Assembly: GCA_024811115.1 (NCBI GenBank) | Contig: JAKOGH010000394.1 | Span: 1-12,413 of the forward strand | Reading direction: 5' to 3' | DNA length: 12,413 bases | Source: Terana coerulea | Taxonomy: Eukaryota > Basidiomycota > Agaricomycetes > Polyporales > Phanerochaetaceae | In this document: piece after piece, positions 1 through 8,372 of the stretch | How the letters are laid out: each line of letters opens with the position of its first letter | How positions within the stretch are numbered: the stretch's first letter is position 1 | The notes under the pieces: model-generated | Database searches by the model: none | What the model was told of the DNA's origin: nothing | Seen by the model: the letters and a program-made list of their open reading frames with translations, nothing else | Made by a program: the position numbers and the translations under genes

Positions 1-346
1 CGTACCATACATCCGTATTAAGTACGTGGTCGGAGCTGATGTTTCTTCGACAGGATTTATGGACGAGACCAAGCGCCTCTACGGTGTCCTCGAGATTCGC
101 CTGAAGGACCGAGATTGGCTTGTCGGTCATAGTAGAGGAAAATACAGCATCGCAGATATCAACGTTCTTCCATGGATTCGTATCCATCGGTTTACCGGCA
201 TTGAAAATCTCGATGACTTCCCAAATGTCAAGGTGAGGTCACTAACATCCCTCCGTACCACCACCACTCAAGCCACTGATATTGTCTAGGCTTGGCTGGC
301 TCGTGCTGTGGAGAGACCCGCATTCTCGGCCGGGATGGCCGTCTGA
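1..346 (+). CDS. Glutathione S-transferase, C-terminal part (gene continues left of window)
   Basis: This is the end of a cytosolic GST of the fungal Ure2p-like type, an enzyme that conjugates or reduces substrates with glutathione. Visible exons are 54-232 and 290-346, joined across a 57-nt GT-AG intron (233-289). The stop is TGA at 344-346. The protein reads DETKRLYGVLE, a short charged stretch, then KYSIADINVLPWI, the classic GST C-terminal helix block with its conserved Asp. It ends AWLARAVERPAFSAG, typical of the last GST helix. Bases 2-53 are most likely the tail of an intron: GCTGAT branch-like site, CGACAG acceptor. A donor at base 2 would give a 52-nt intron and complete an Arg codon before FMDETKR; this donor is inferred and could lie further left. 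The thioredoxin-like N-terminal domain lies outside the window, so the GST class is uncertain. The family call is secure. Confidence 0.87.
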
Positions 347-996
347 CCATGGAGAAATACCGGCAGCAACACGCCCAGAGGCATATACTAATGTACGGCC
401 TATTGCTCTCAAACTTGTCTCGTGAGCAATAAATGTGAACGTGAACCATAGATATGAAGAGAGCATAGAGGATGAAACCAGAGTAGAATGCTGGAAGATC
501 TACTAAGTAATAAGAGCCTGGAATGCCCTCAGGTGGCAGGCCTCCACTCACCAACCCTCCAACTTTCAACATTGGTACATCTTCTACAACACAACGTTTT
601 ATTTGAACAATAATAGTTTCCACTGCTTGTCTTATGGCTTGCGTAGAACGGAGGACGGGCTGGGCATAGAAAAAGTAGATATGAAAACTTGAAAGACGCA
701 AAAACAAAACAGAAACCGACTCAGGAGGGCGAAGCTGAGAGCTGAAAAATTGGCTAAGCGACATTGATATGAGGAGGTACACGGAACGCCCTAGTAAAAG
801 GCGAGGGCGTTGTCTGTTTGTACTTCCCTCTGCCGCTAACAGCGAAGCGGCTGCAGATGGTCCATAGTCGTACTTATGAATTTTGTTCAAGTGACGGGTT
901 TTAGGCGTTTAGCTCAAAAGTGCCGCTCGCTCGTTCACTCGAGCTTGTGCAGGCTTGTGCTCCCTCTCTCATCTTATTATATTCGTCACATCCTCC
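347..996. other. Intergenic region: GST 3' flank and methyltransferase upstream region
   Basis: No convincing gene was found in these 650 bases. The left part is the presumed GST 3' UTR. The right part is the upstream region of the methyltransferase and becomes pyrimidine-rich just before the start codon (about 955-996), a common look for fungal leaders. No TATA box was seen. A long open frame crosses it on the - strand (228-890) but overlaps the GST exon and has no recognisable motif, so it was not called. Confidence 0.5.
428..433 (+). terminator. Candidate polyadenylation signal AATAAA of the GST gene
   Basis: A canonical AATAAA hexamer lies 82 nt downstream of the GST stop codon, on the same strand, in non-coding sequence. 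Fungal 3' ends use loosely defined signals, so the match is suggestive only. Confidence 0.4.
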
Positions 997-3041
997 ATGT
1001 CTTACGATGAAAGGCTCAAGTTAGTTGCATCGTCTACTCTTAAGACGCTCTTTTCTTCCGGACATGTCAGCACCCCAGTGTCGTCCTTCGACCTACTCGC
1101 ACGCGTCATATCTTCAGGTCCACCTCCAGCCGGTCTTCTGCCTGGACCGGATGCGCCACCAACATTCCGTCTGACGGACCTTGCGAAGTTCGAACATATA
1201 TTGCAGTGCTTTTCCGAAGAATGGGACCAAGGGAAGCTCGTCTTATCACGCGACTCCGAGGTCGGTGAGACTACGGTCCTAGATGTACAATTAGGCCAGA
1301 CGTCTAAAGGTCAGGCGGTTGTGGCAACTCAAGGGCATGGGAAGAAGAGGAAGCGTGTGGTGGACGAAGATGCTGATTCCGCGGCTGGAGATGCAGAGGA
1401 AGAGGAGGCCAATGAGGAGGCCGAGTGCAGGAAGCCCATGCCCTCGACACTGGACAGTCTGAGCAAGGAGATGAAGGAGGTGTATTCGCTTCTGCAGCGA
1501 CCTACGGCAAGAGGGAAGCTGCTGGCTGAACAGGTGCGCCGTGATACCTAAGCGTATGCCAAGTAGTAACCTAACGGTGCACTCTCACGCAGTTCCACTC
1601 AGTCAACTCCAGTTTCGACCCCATATGCGCCAATATAACCAAAGAGGACTGCCTTAAGGCCCGGCGTGCTGTCTCCGACGCTGACCCTTCCACCATAACG
1701 ATTTGCGACCGCGTACACTTCCGCCCTCTTATCCGACCACACACCGATCCAACGCTGGGCCATTGTTCCTATCTGAACACTTGCTACTCCGAACCCACAT
1801 ACGCGCAATCTCCCTCCATACCTCCCTTGCCATCCAACAGAGGGCCGCAAGGCTACGGGGCCCAAGGACAGAGTGCCGTAGCGCTACCTAGCGGCCTTGG
1901 CGCAGGAGGACGAGGCAAGGAGAAGGCGCCTTGCCGGTATTTACATTTCGAAGTGGACTGGGACGGCACCGATGGAGCCGGGTATTATGACCGTCGGCCG
2001 GACGCAAAGAAGAAACTACACAAGCTTGGCATTGGGCTCGGCCCCTCTGGGATAGAGAAACCACCCGTATGTTACCTGTCCTTGCGTATGACTTCGACCT
2101 TACGAAACCCCGGCTTCAGCTTCCTCCTCAATGGATCAACTGCGACCTCCGTAGGTTCGACTACTCGGTGCTAGGGAAATTCCACGTTATCATGGCCGAC
2201 CCCCTTGGGATATCCATATGAGCGTGAGTCTCGCCTCTGGACCGTCATTTTGTTTTCGGACTGGTGGACTAAAGTACGAATCAGCTACCGTACGGTACGA
2301 TGACGGACGACGAAATGAGAGCTATGCCTATACCCACGCTGCAAGACGAGGGTTTATTATTCCTCTGGGTGACGGGACGCGCCATGGAGGTAGGCCGAGA
2401 GTGCATGCGGGTGTGGGGATACACCCGCGTGGACGAAGTGATCTGGGTAAAAACCAACCAAGTATGGTTTATTTGCCTTTTGGTTGTCCCATCTCACCTA
2501 CGCCCAACAGCTTCAACGCGTAATCCGCACAGGCCGAACAGGTCATTGGCTCAACCACACGAAAGAGCATATGCTTGTAGGCGTGAAGACAGTTACGGAC
2601 GAGAACGGCAACCTCAAGTTTCCATCATGGTGTAACCGCGGCTTGGACACGGACGTGATTGTCTCCGAAGTTCGAGAGACTAGTCGTAAGCCTGATGAGG
2701 TCTATGGCATGATTGAGAGGATGTGTCCCGGCGGACGCAAGATTGAGATCTTTGGACGGAAGCATAATACCAGACCTGGGTTAGTCTCACCAACTATTTT
2801 TCGCGGGAACATGCACTCATTCGTCTGTGTGTACGCAGATGGATCACTCGGGAACCAATTGGGCGCAGACCAGATATTTGAAGAGGATCTGTCCGCTAGA
2901 ATCAAGGCTAGGTGCGTTAGGGACACCTTGCAGCTACCCTCTGAGCCTAAAACTGACCTCAATAGATATCCCGAACGCGCAGTGGTCAGTAACATGCAGC
3001 CGCAATTCGCCAACGGTCGCATGCAGCAATACCCTGCTTGA
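997..3041 (+). CDS. IME4: METTL3/IME4-type mRNA N6-adenosine methyltransferase (MT-A70), frame broken twice
   Basis: Members of this family are the catalytic subunit that writes N6-methyladenosine on mRNA in the nucleus using SAM. Exons: 997-1533, 1593-2066, 2120-2223, 2285-2461, 2511-2779, 2839-2911, 2966-3041; all six introns are GT-AG, 49-61 nt. Ignoring the breaks, the product is about 570 aa, close to the family's usual length. Residues 1-179 hold KKRKR (116-120, likely nuclear signal) and an acidic stretch. Residues 191-297 form two CCCH-like fingers (C191, C199, C217, H221; C237, C243, C293, H297), the second split by a low-complexity insert. The MT-A70 domain follows: PPQWINCDL, the DPPW region (about 364-367), [46 protein letters not shown] and LGNQLG. 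The start at 997 is the first ATG of the open frame. Oddities: exon 3 has GAC CCC CTT GGG where DPPW needs one more C, giving a stop at 2219-2221, and exon 6 lacks two bases before LGNQ. The family is certain; whether the gene works is open. Confidence 0.93.
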
Positions 3042-3206
3042 ACAACACACGGACTCTAGCCATTGGACTACTTATTGTACATCACTTTGCTCTATGCTGT
3101 CGGCCTCATTGTATTATTCCGGTGTGTATTCGTTATCTTGGGGTATGCTATCGTCTCGTTTATGGGAGGGCTTGTTTCTGGGTTGTATGCGTTTCTTGCT
3201 GATCCC
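3042..3206. other. Convergent 3' ends of methyltransferase and SDR
   Basis: Only 165 bp separate the two stop codons of the tail-to-tail genes, so their 3' UTRs probably meet or overlap. A hydrophobic open frame on the + strand starts at 3063 and runs antisense into the SDR. It has no homology that I recognise and is treated as a shadow. Confidence 0.5.
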
Positions 3207-3989
3207 CTAAGGGATGACTTCCGTCCCCTTCCAGTCCCACACTCGTCCTCGCTGGTTCATCTCCAAACCCTTGACGATACTCGCCAACTTCTCAGCCGCG
3301 TCATCCGGCTCAAACAGCTTTCCTTCCGGTACACCCGCCCAGAACTCCTTGCTCAGGCCCGTTTTGACCGTCCCGGGGTGTACACCGACACATATAGCTG
3401 GCATCTTCTTCGACTGCAAATGCAAGTCGAACGTCTTGATCACTTGATTCAACGCAGCTTTTGAGGCGCGGTAGGAATACCAGCCCCCGAGGCGGTTGTC
3501 AGAGACGGAGCCTACGCGCGCGGAGATGTGGACCCATTTTGCTACGCCACCTTGCGGGAGATCCGACTGTCTTTGTGGAAGGAAGCGGGAAAAGTGTTTG
3601 ATAAGTAGCAGGTGGGATATGACGTTGACTTGAAAGGTCTCGAGGATAGAGGAAGCTTGGAAGTCTGCGGGTCGACGCTCGGGATGGAGGACCCCGCCAG
3701 AGAAGAACGCGGTATGAATGTACGCCTCCTTGTTCGATAGGTTTCTGGCGAGGATGTCTGCGGCGTTCGCTATGCTCTCTTCAGAGGTAAGCTCCAACTT
3801 GACCAGGTTCAGCCTCTCTGGGCTGACTCCATCCAGGCCTTGCAGGAGGTCCTTTCGAACAGATTCAGAAGACTGGGAGCGGTGGGTGGCATACACAGGT
3901 AGATCGGTCGTGCGCAGGTAGTGTTGGACCAAAGCTCGAGAAATGCCTCGACCTCCGGGGGCAACCAACACGAACGGCAGAGGGCTCAT
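3207..3989 (-). CDS. Short-chain dehydrogenase/reductase (SDR), intronless, 260 aa
   Basis: A classical-type NAD(P)-dependent SDR of unknown substrate, probably cytosolic. In the 260-aa product, strand 1 and the nucleotide-binding turn are VLVAPGGRGISRAL (7-20), a variant of TGxxxGIG. The usual NNAG is replaced by a diverged stretch around HTAFFSGG (92-99). Asn122 sits in QVNVISHLL. A Ser lies in HISARVGS (S156 or S161), and YxxxK is Y173-K177 within WYSYRASKAA. VHPGTVKTGLS (203-213) is the PG motif after strand 6. The layout resembles the CsgA/C-factor-like SDR group. The chosen ATG at 3989 has a strong context (accaccATG) and starts right before strand 1. An upstream in-frame ATG at 4055 would add 22 residues; the open frame above it has no further ATG. 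Unlike its neighbours it has no intron. It is convergent with the methyltransferase. Confidence 0.88.
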   Translation of the reverse strand: MSPLPFVLVAPGGRGISRALVQHYLRTTDLPVYATHRSQSSESVRKDLLQGLDGVSPERLNLVKLELTSEESIANAADILARNLSNKEAYIHTAFFSGGVLHPERRPADFQASSILETFQVNVISHLLLIKHFSRFLPQRQSDLPQGGVAKWVHISARVGSVSDNRLGGWYSYRASKAALNQVIKTFDLHLQSKKMPAICVGVHPGTVKTGLSKEFWAGVPEGKLFEPDDAAEKLASIVKGLEMNQRGRVWDWKGTEVIP

Positions 3990-4039
3990 GGTGGTAGCTT
4001 GCAAGCTGTCTCTAGAGGTATGCCCCTCTGAACTTCGGG

Positions 4040-4060
4040 ACGTCACTGCACACATGACGT
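4040..4060. promoter_or_regulatory. Paired inverted bZIP/CRE-like half sites upstream of the SDR
   Basis: ACGTCA (4040-4045) and TGACGT (4055-4060) face each other 9 bp apart, 50-70 bp upstream of the chosen SDR start. TGACGT is the core recognised by CREB/ATF-type bZIP factors in fungi. That the pair is functional is inference. If translation began at the ATG at 4055, the sites would partly lie in the coding region. Confidence 0.35.
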
Positions 4061-4115
4061 ATTCGGCGATCAACTTAAAGTACCTCTGACGCGCAGATCA
4101 CCAAGATCGACTGGA

Positions 4116-4129
4116 GGCGGCCGGCCGCC
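4116..4129. repeat. Perfect 14-bp GC palindrome (GGCGGCCGGCCGCC)
   Basis: The 14 bases are their own reverse complement. They contain paired CGG triplets, the half site of fungal Zn2Cys6 factors, and lie about 130 bp upstream of the SDR start. Because it is perfect and G/C only, it could be a factor site or a structural element. Confidence 0.4.
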
Positions 4130-4854
4130 AGCGTTGAACGGTGCACAAACTTAAAGTTCAAGAACGCTTGACCGGTAACCGTTATCCAAGCATACAACGT
4201 ATAGTGGAATGTCAATACGGCGCTCATATGCCTCTAAAGGTGCATGCTACTTTGAAAGCGGAGTTGCATCACCATCATGACACTACGAACTGTGCACCAG
4301 AGCGCACAATACCGGAATTCCCTATGATGGTGGGCCTCCCGCAGAGTGAGAAGGCAAAAAGAAATTTGGTGCGTGTTGGTTTCCCTCCCGCGTCCGAAGA
4401 CCAGGGAGATACTTATCCCGAGGACCACGAAAAGGTCCGCACCAGGATGAGCATCGTTCAGATGCTCACCCTCCCTCGGGACGTACCTTATTTGTGCTGT
4501 GTCTTGTTGTCTTGAGGGTATGTTCGAATTCCTTGAGGGGTGCTTGAGGACAGACGCCGCGACGTCGAAAGTCTTGAGTCCGGCGAGGCCGGGGAGGCCT
4601 GAGGCCCTGAGGCTTCCGCCCTCTTGCTACCCGACCCATGATGTATCTGCTGCTGCATCGGTTTGGCTTGGGTTCGGCGGATTTAGTTTCCCAGCGCAGA
4701 CCCGAAGGCCCGCGCGGTACTCATCCCGAGAGCCACGAAGAGGCACCGCCGGGAGAGACATCCAACCTGGGGAATGCCTGTCCGAACTCGGGGAAGGGGA
4801 GAGAGTGCGGAGTCAAGATGGCGACGCGAAGGAGAGAAGAGGCGATGAGGAGGA

Positions 4855-4914
4855 GGGAGGGAGGGAGGGAGGGGAGGTAAGTGAGGGGAAGAGGGGAGGT
4901 AAGTGAGGGGAAGA
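4855..4914 (+). repeat. G-tract run plus 22-bp tandem duplication
   Basis: 4855-4874 has five G-tracts of three or four Gs, each separated by a single A, a canonical G-quadruplex motif on the + strand. It runs into two exact copies of a 22-bp unit (4871-4892 and 4893-4914) and a partial third. Each unit contains AGGTAAGT, identical to a consensus 5' splice donor. On the - strand the same stretch is a C/T-rich tract like a fungal promoter or leader. Confidence 0.75.
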
Positions 4915-4953
4915 GGGGAAGAGAGTTGAGGACGGTAGAGCCTCAGTGGCCTG

Positions 4954-4961
4954 GTATTTAT
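4954..4961 (-). promoter_or_regulatory. Possible - strand TATA box ahead of a pyrimidine-rich tract
   Basis: Read on the - strand this is TATAAATA followed by a long C/T-rich stretch (4925 down to about 4800), the layout of a basidiomycete core promoter. No convincing - strand gene follows; the first frame downstream is only about 44 codons. The transcript may be non-coding or the signal may be fortuitous. Confidence 0.25.
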
Positions 4962-5120
4962 ACGCTCTGAGGCTGGTAGTTCACGGGTCAGCCTCGTTGT
5001 TTGTCAACAAACATGCCAGCGCGTAAACATGGCGCGCCTCGATCGCGTCGCGGGTCAGCCTCGTCGAAAAACGTGGCAAATGTCCCAATCGGGCATCGCC
5101 GGTTCGCTTTCTTCGGGATA

Positions 5121-6390
5121 CACGCCCACACAAGTTCCGACTGGAAAACAGCTGGAGAAATTGACGGCCGGAGTCCAGATGGTGCGTCTGGCCGGAATTT
5201 AGCTGGCTGCCCGAAAGCTGAGTGCCACCGTGCAGGCGCGCAGGATTACGGGTGGGCGTCCAGCTGGAAACCGGCGGTTCGACGCTCAGCCAATGGGGAG
5301 CAAGTCGCAATGTCACGGGCAGTTACTTACACTCGGTCGCCCATTCCACGGCTCATTCACGCGCGTTTTGCGGTAGTAACGAATGCACAGTGTGCATACA
5401 GAATTATAAATACATATACATTGGGTCTATTCATGTTCAGCAGGTACCATCCTGGCGGACAGTGCTTCCATCATCTCGAGAGCCTCCTGAGCCTTCTTGC
5501 TGGGCACTGGATCATCAGTACAAGAGGCTCCTTCACTTCGTTCCGGGGAGAAGGTCAGGGTGGCGTTGGCCGAGGCTGCTGCAAGGCTTGTAGTCAATTA
5601 ACTAGGTATATATATGTGAAACAGGATGCGCACAAATAAATTGATAACATAACACAGAAGTGGAACAGATTGGGCCCCCAAGCATTGACCGAGGCTGTAA
5701 GAAATATGAGGTATAGGACGAATTTCTAGACACCGCCCAAGGCTCCGACCGCCTGATGAATGCCACTGCAGACGATGATGAGCGGGCTAAGCCGGAATAT
5801 CAACGCTAGCAGCGAGACTGCAAGGGCTGAGCCAAGCAGTCAGACCGACAATGAAACGGATCAGAAACAATACATATTGTGAAGGAACCCGGAGAGGAGC
5901 TGGGGATGTGTAAATCAGCCAGCCACCAGCAGACATACTTATACCTAGCCATTTGGACTAATATCTGACTGGGTAGGGGCTCAGGGTAAGTACGTTACTT
6001 ACTTCACGTGGCATATGGGTAAAGATAGAAGTATCATCTGCCCTGTTGTCATCATCTTCCCCAGAGAATTGAAGGCGTCAGAAAGTACAGCAGAAGTGGG
6101 TGCCGAGGGCGTAGTTGAGCGAAGCGAGGCCAAACCTGCTTGCAGCGCATGTCACTAGTTACAACGTAATGTTCTTGACCTAGCTGTGACCGGAGCCTGC
6201 AAGGCGGCACATGTGACTGTTCGGAAGGTACCAAAGGGTGGCCCTGCAGCATTTCGGCCGACAGTACAAGGGGTTTCCAGACGGCTGCCAAAAGGAAGGA
6301 AACCAAGGGACCATCTAGCTGGAATCCATCTGAGAGCTCAACTGGGAGGACCTTAGTGCCGGTTTCCAGTCGGAACTTGTGTGGGGCGTG
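5121..6390 (+). mobile_element. Element A: 1270-bp TIR element with TA target duplication
   Basis: The unit begins CACGCCCACACAAGTTCCGA and ends with the inverse of the same sequence. The terminal inverted repeats are 27 bp, with one extra G at the right end. Both ends abut TA (5119-5120 and 6391-6392), as expected for TA-targeting elements such as the Tc1/mariner group. A near-identical copy in opposite orientation at 9754-11020, also between TAs, shows that the boundaries are real. Internal frames do not resemble a transposase, so it is probably non-autonomous and moved by an enzyme encoded elsewhere. Assigning it to Tc1/mariner is inference from the TA alone. Confidence 0.85.
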
Positions 6391-6392
6391 TA

Positions 6393-7029
6393 CAGTTGCA
6401 AACAAGCAAATACGACCAACTTTATTGAGCGCCAACCCGAATTATTTAGGCCAAACTGAGCGCAAAATCAGACTCGGAAAGACGAAAGGAGTCGATTGGT
6501 ACCCTACCGAAGTTTTTCTCACAAGAAAATGGGTACCGGCCAAATTTTTGACCTATTTTTGTGCCTAAGGTGCTAGGAGGCCGGGAGATACCCCATTAGG
6601 TCAGAATTGAGTTAATACATACCCTCAGGTTGCGCATCAACGTGACAGAAGGCAGCATCGCGACAGTTTCGGACATTTCTGATGCTTTCTAACGATGCAA
6701 AGTGGGCGCCGGGCAAAATTACCCTATCCGGTAGGCCTAACGGCTCGATAGAATTTTTTGTCCTTGACAGCATTATACTCAGATTCACGAGAGGATTATT
6801 TTCCGCATTTTCCCGTAATTTGATTATTGATTTCTGGGTACTGGCCGAAATTTTCGGGTACTTTTTTTCTCAGAAGTCTGAATTAAGAGATTCCGCTTGT
6901 ATCATTCTGCTCCCATAGCCTCAAAGAGCTTGTTTCTGAGGTCAAACTAACTTTCCGTGAAATGTCGGCGTCTGGGAAATTCGTGCTGTCTGCGGCGTCA
7001 AATTGGTTGTGTTTGCCTGTTTGCAACTG
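6393..7029. mobile_element. Element C: 637-bp MITE-like element with TA target duplication
   Basis: The ends are inverted repeats of about 30 bp: the left starts CAGTTGCAAACAAGCAAATA, and the inverse of the right starts CAGTTGCAAACAGGCAAACA. The first 12 bases are identical. The next four differences are all transitions. TA flanks both sides (6391-6392 and 7030-7031). A CAGT start and a TA duplication are typical of Tc1/mariner-type MITEs. The interior is AT-rich with poly-T runs and no coding sequence that I recognise. Its left TA is also the right TA of element A. Confidence 0.78.
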
Positions 7030-7045
7030 TATACTATAGGGCGTC

Positions 7046-8372
7046 GGTGACTTTCGCAAGCGCAGGTGTAGATCACTGTCATGTGACTCAACCCAAGGCT
7101 CTCTCACGAGTTGTGCGACCCAATCCTACGCTCTCTTTGCTGCGTCCTTACCTCTGCTTCTCTTGTATCCTCTTCGCATCACTACTAGGCTGTTCTATTC
7201 AGCACTTTACATAGACTTGAGGCCTCTGGCGCATTGGCACTGCAATATTCGCATCGGATGTGCAAGCATTGCACTCAGCGTGCAACTTGCAAGAAGCTGT
7301 ACGAAACATGACATATCCGCTGTATAGTGGCCTCATACGATGTGATATACAAAGAAGAGGTTAGCTGAGAGGGCTTGTGAGAAGGCTATGGGCAAATGGT
7401 GCGCATATATGCTTGAATCATAGCGACGCCGTGAAGCCTGCTATTGTACAGGCTCTCCAAGCCTGGTTTCCTCTTCCAAAGTCTCCTACTATTACTATAA
7501 ATCTCGTCGGCATCATACAAGGGAGCAAGAGCATTGTTTTATCCTTTCTCTTACACAACTACAATCCTTCAGCGCAGACAGAAGTTCAAACACTTATATT
7601 CACTGGTACTTTGATCATGTAATGTACTTGGCTTCTATATTTCGCAGAAATTCATGTAAAATCAATATATGACATTTAGAAACATATGAAGACCTCAGTT
7701 GCAAAGTATGTAGGATGTATCACAAAACTACAATACTCACCTGCTGGGATGACTTGAAAGAGGTGGGGAAAGCAGAGGGACTTGAGTAGAGCTAGTAGAG
7801 TGGATATGAATCAATAATGTTGTTGAATCTGGGGTATTAGCCCTCAGACCAGCCTCCTTATATACATGTGTAGAGGGACCCCAGACACTATCTAAGACCT
7901 CCAATACCATGTGCTGACTGATACAGTCAGGTGATCCATGACTAAGGCTTGAGCATACCGCCGCTCTAACTCCCTTATCAGATCTGACCTAGCTATCATG
8001 CTAACATCAACACTATCTAGATGTCCTAATCTAGCTACTGTACACTACCAGTACCCAATGTCATAGTGACCTCATAGTGAGGTCATAGTCTAGAACAAAT
8101 CCAGAACTGAGTTCATGATCCTGTGTCCATATGAGGTATATCCCTGATAACCATGTGTCCATCGCATGGCCAACTGATCAGCATCTTGTAACGCTGTTGT
8201 GACGACTGGGTAACATGTCCCGTGACTTGATGTTACACTCTAAGCGCTGTATACTAGCGCTGAGGGAAATTGTGACAGGATGTACAAGCCCACAAGCAAG
8301 AAAGCTGGGCAGGAGATGCGGGCTGGGCTCACCACGTGATAGCAATCTACATCCACGCTTGCGAAAGTCACC
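7046..8372. mobile_element. Decayed inverted-repeat unit D, interrupted by a solo LTR
   Basis: GGTGACTTTCGCAAGCG at 7046-7062 recurs exactly inverted at 8356-8372. The similarity continues inward for about 50 bp on each side at roughly 75-80%, including TGTAGAT. Without the LTR and one duplication (565 bp) the unit would be about 762 bp. No clear target duplication was found outside the repeats, so the true ends and the class are unknown. It could also be two separate copies of one repeat in opposite orientation. The left part (7096-7712) holds a pyrimidine-rich stretch and no recognisable gene. Confidence 0.45.
7718..8277 (-). mobile_element. 560-bp solo LTR of a retrotransposon
   Basis: Flanking 5-bp direct repeats GGATG (7713-7717 and 8278-8282) mark a retroviral-type integration. 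Read on the - strand, the unit begins TGTCACAA and ends TTGTGATA, an 8-bp terminal inverted repeat with one C-to-T change (expected end TTGTGACA). A TATA box (TATATAAGG, 7864-7856) on the - strand fits LTR promoter placement and sets the orientation. Other features are a 7+3+7 palindrome GACCTCA-TAG-TGAGGTC (8068-8084) and a CTGACT/AGTCAG hairpin (7914-7930). No gag, pol or second LTR was seen, so this is the product of LTR-LTR recombination. Copia versus Gypsy cannot be decided from the sequence. Confidence 0.72.

Larger units (their letters stand above)
4130..5118. other. Region without recognisable gene between SDR and element A
   Basis: No open frame here matches a family I know. It contains a second copy of the decamer AACTTAAAGT (4148-4157; the first is at 4072-4081), a 7-bp hairpin TGAGCAT/ATGCTCA (4448-4468), a purine-rich stretch (about 4800-4925) and a 14-bp direct repeat CGGGTCAGCCTCGT (4984-4997 and 5051-5064). 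Open frames through 4499-4906 are Arg/Gly/Glu-rich low-complexity readings of the purine tract. Confidence 0.45.

Noticed and set aside
228..890. 220-codon open frame on the - strand
   Set aside because: It overlaps the last GST exons antisense, has no recognisable domain and no consistent composition; treated as chance.
3063..3464. 133-codon + strand frame with a hydrophobic start
   Set aside because: Its second half is the antisense of the SDR coding region, and the hydrophobic part is only about 50 residues with no supporting signal.
4984..5064. CGGGTCAGCCTCGT direct repeat as a possible element border or CRISPR-like repeat
   Set aside because: Only two copies, no regular spacing series and a eukaryotic context; noted only as a small direct repeat.
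5001..5639. 212-codon + strand frame entering element A, and its counterpart on the - strand at 10541-11050
   Set aside because: The frame crosses the element boundary, and the part inside the element has no motif. A one-base indel between copies shifts its end.
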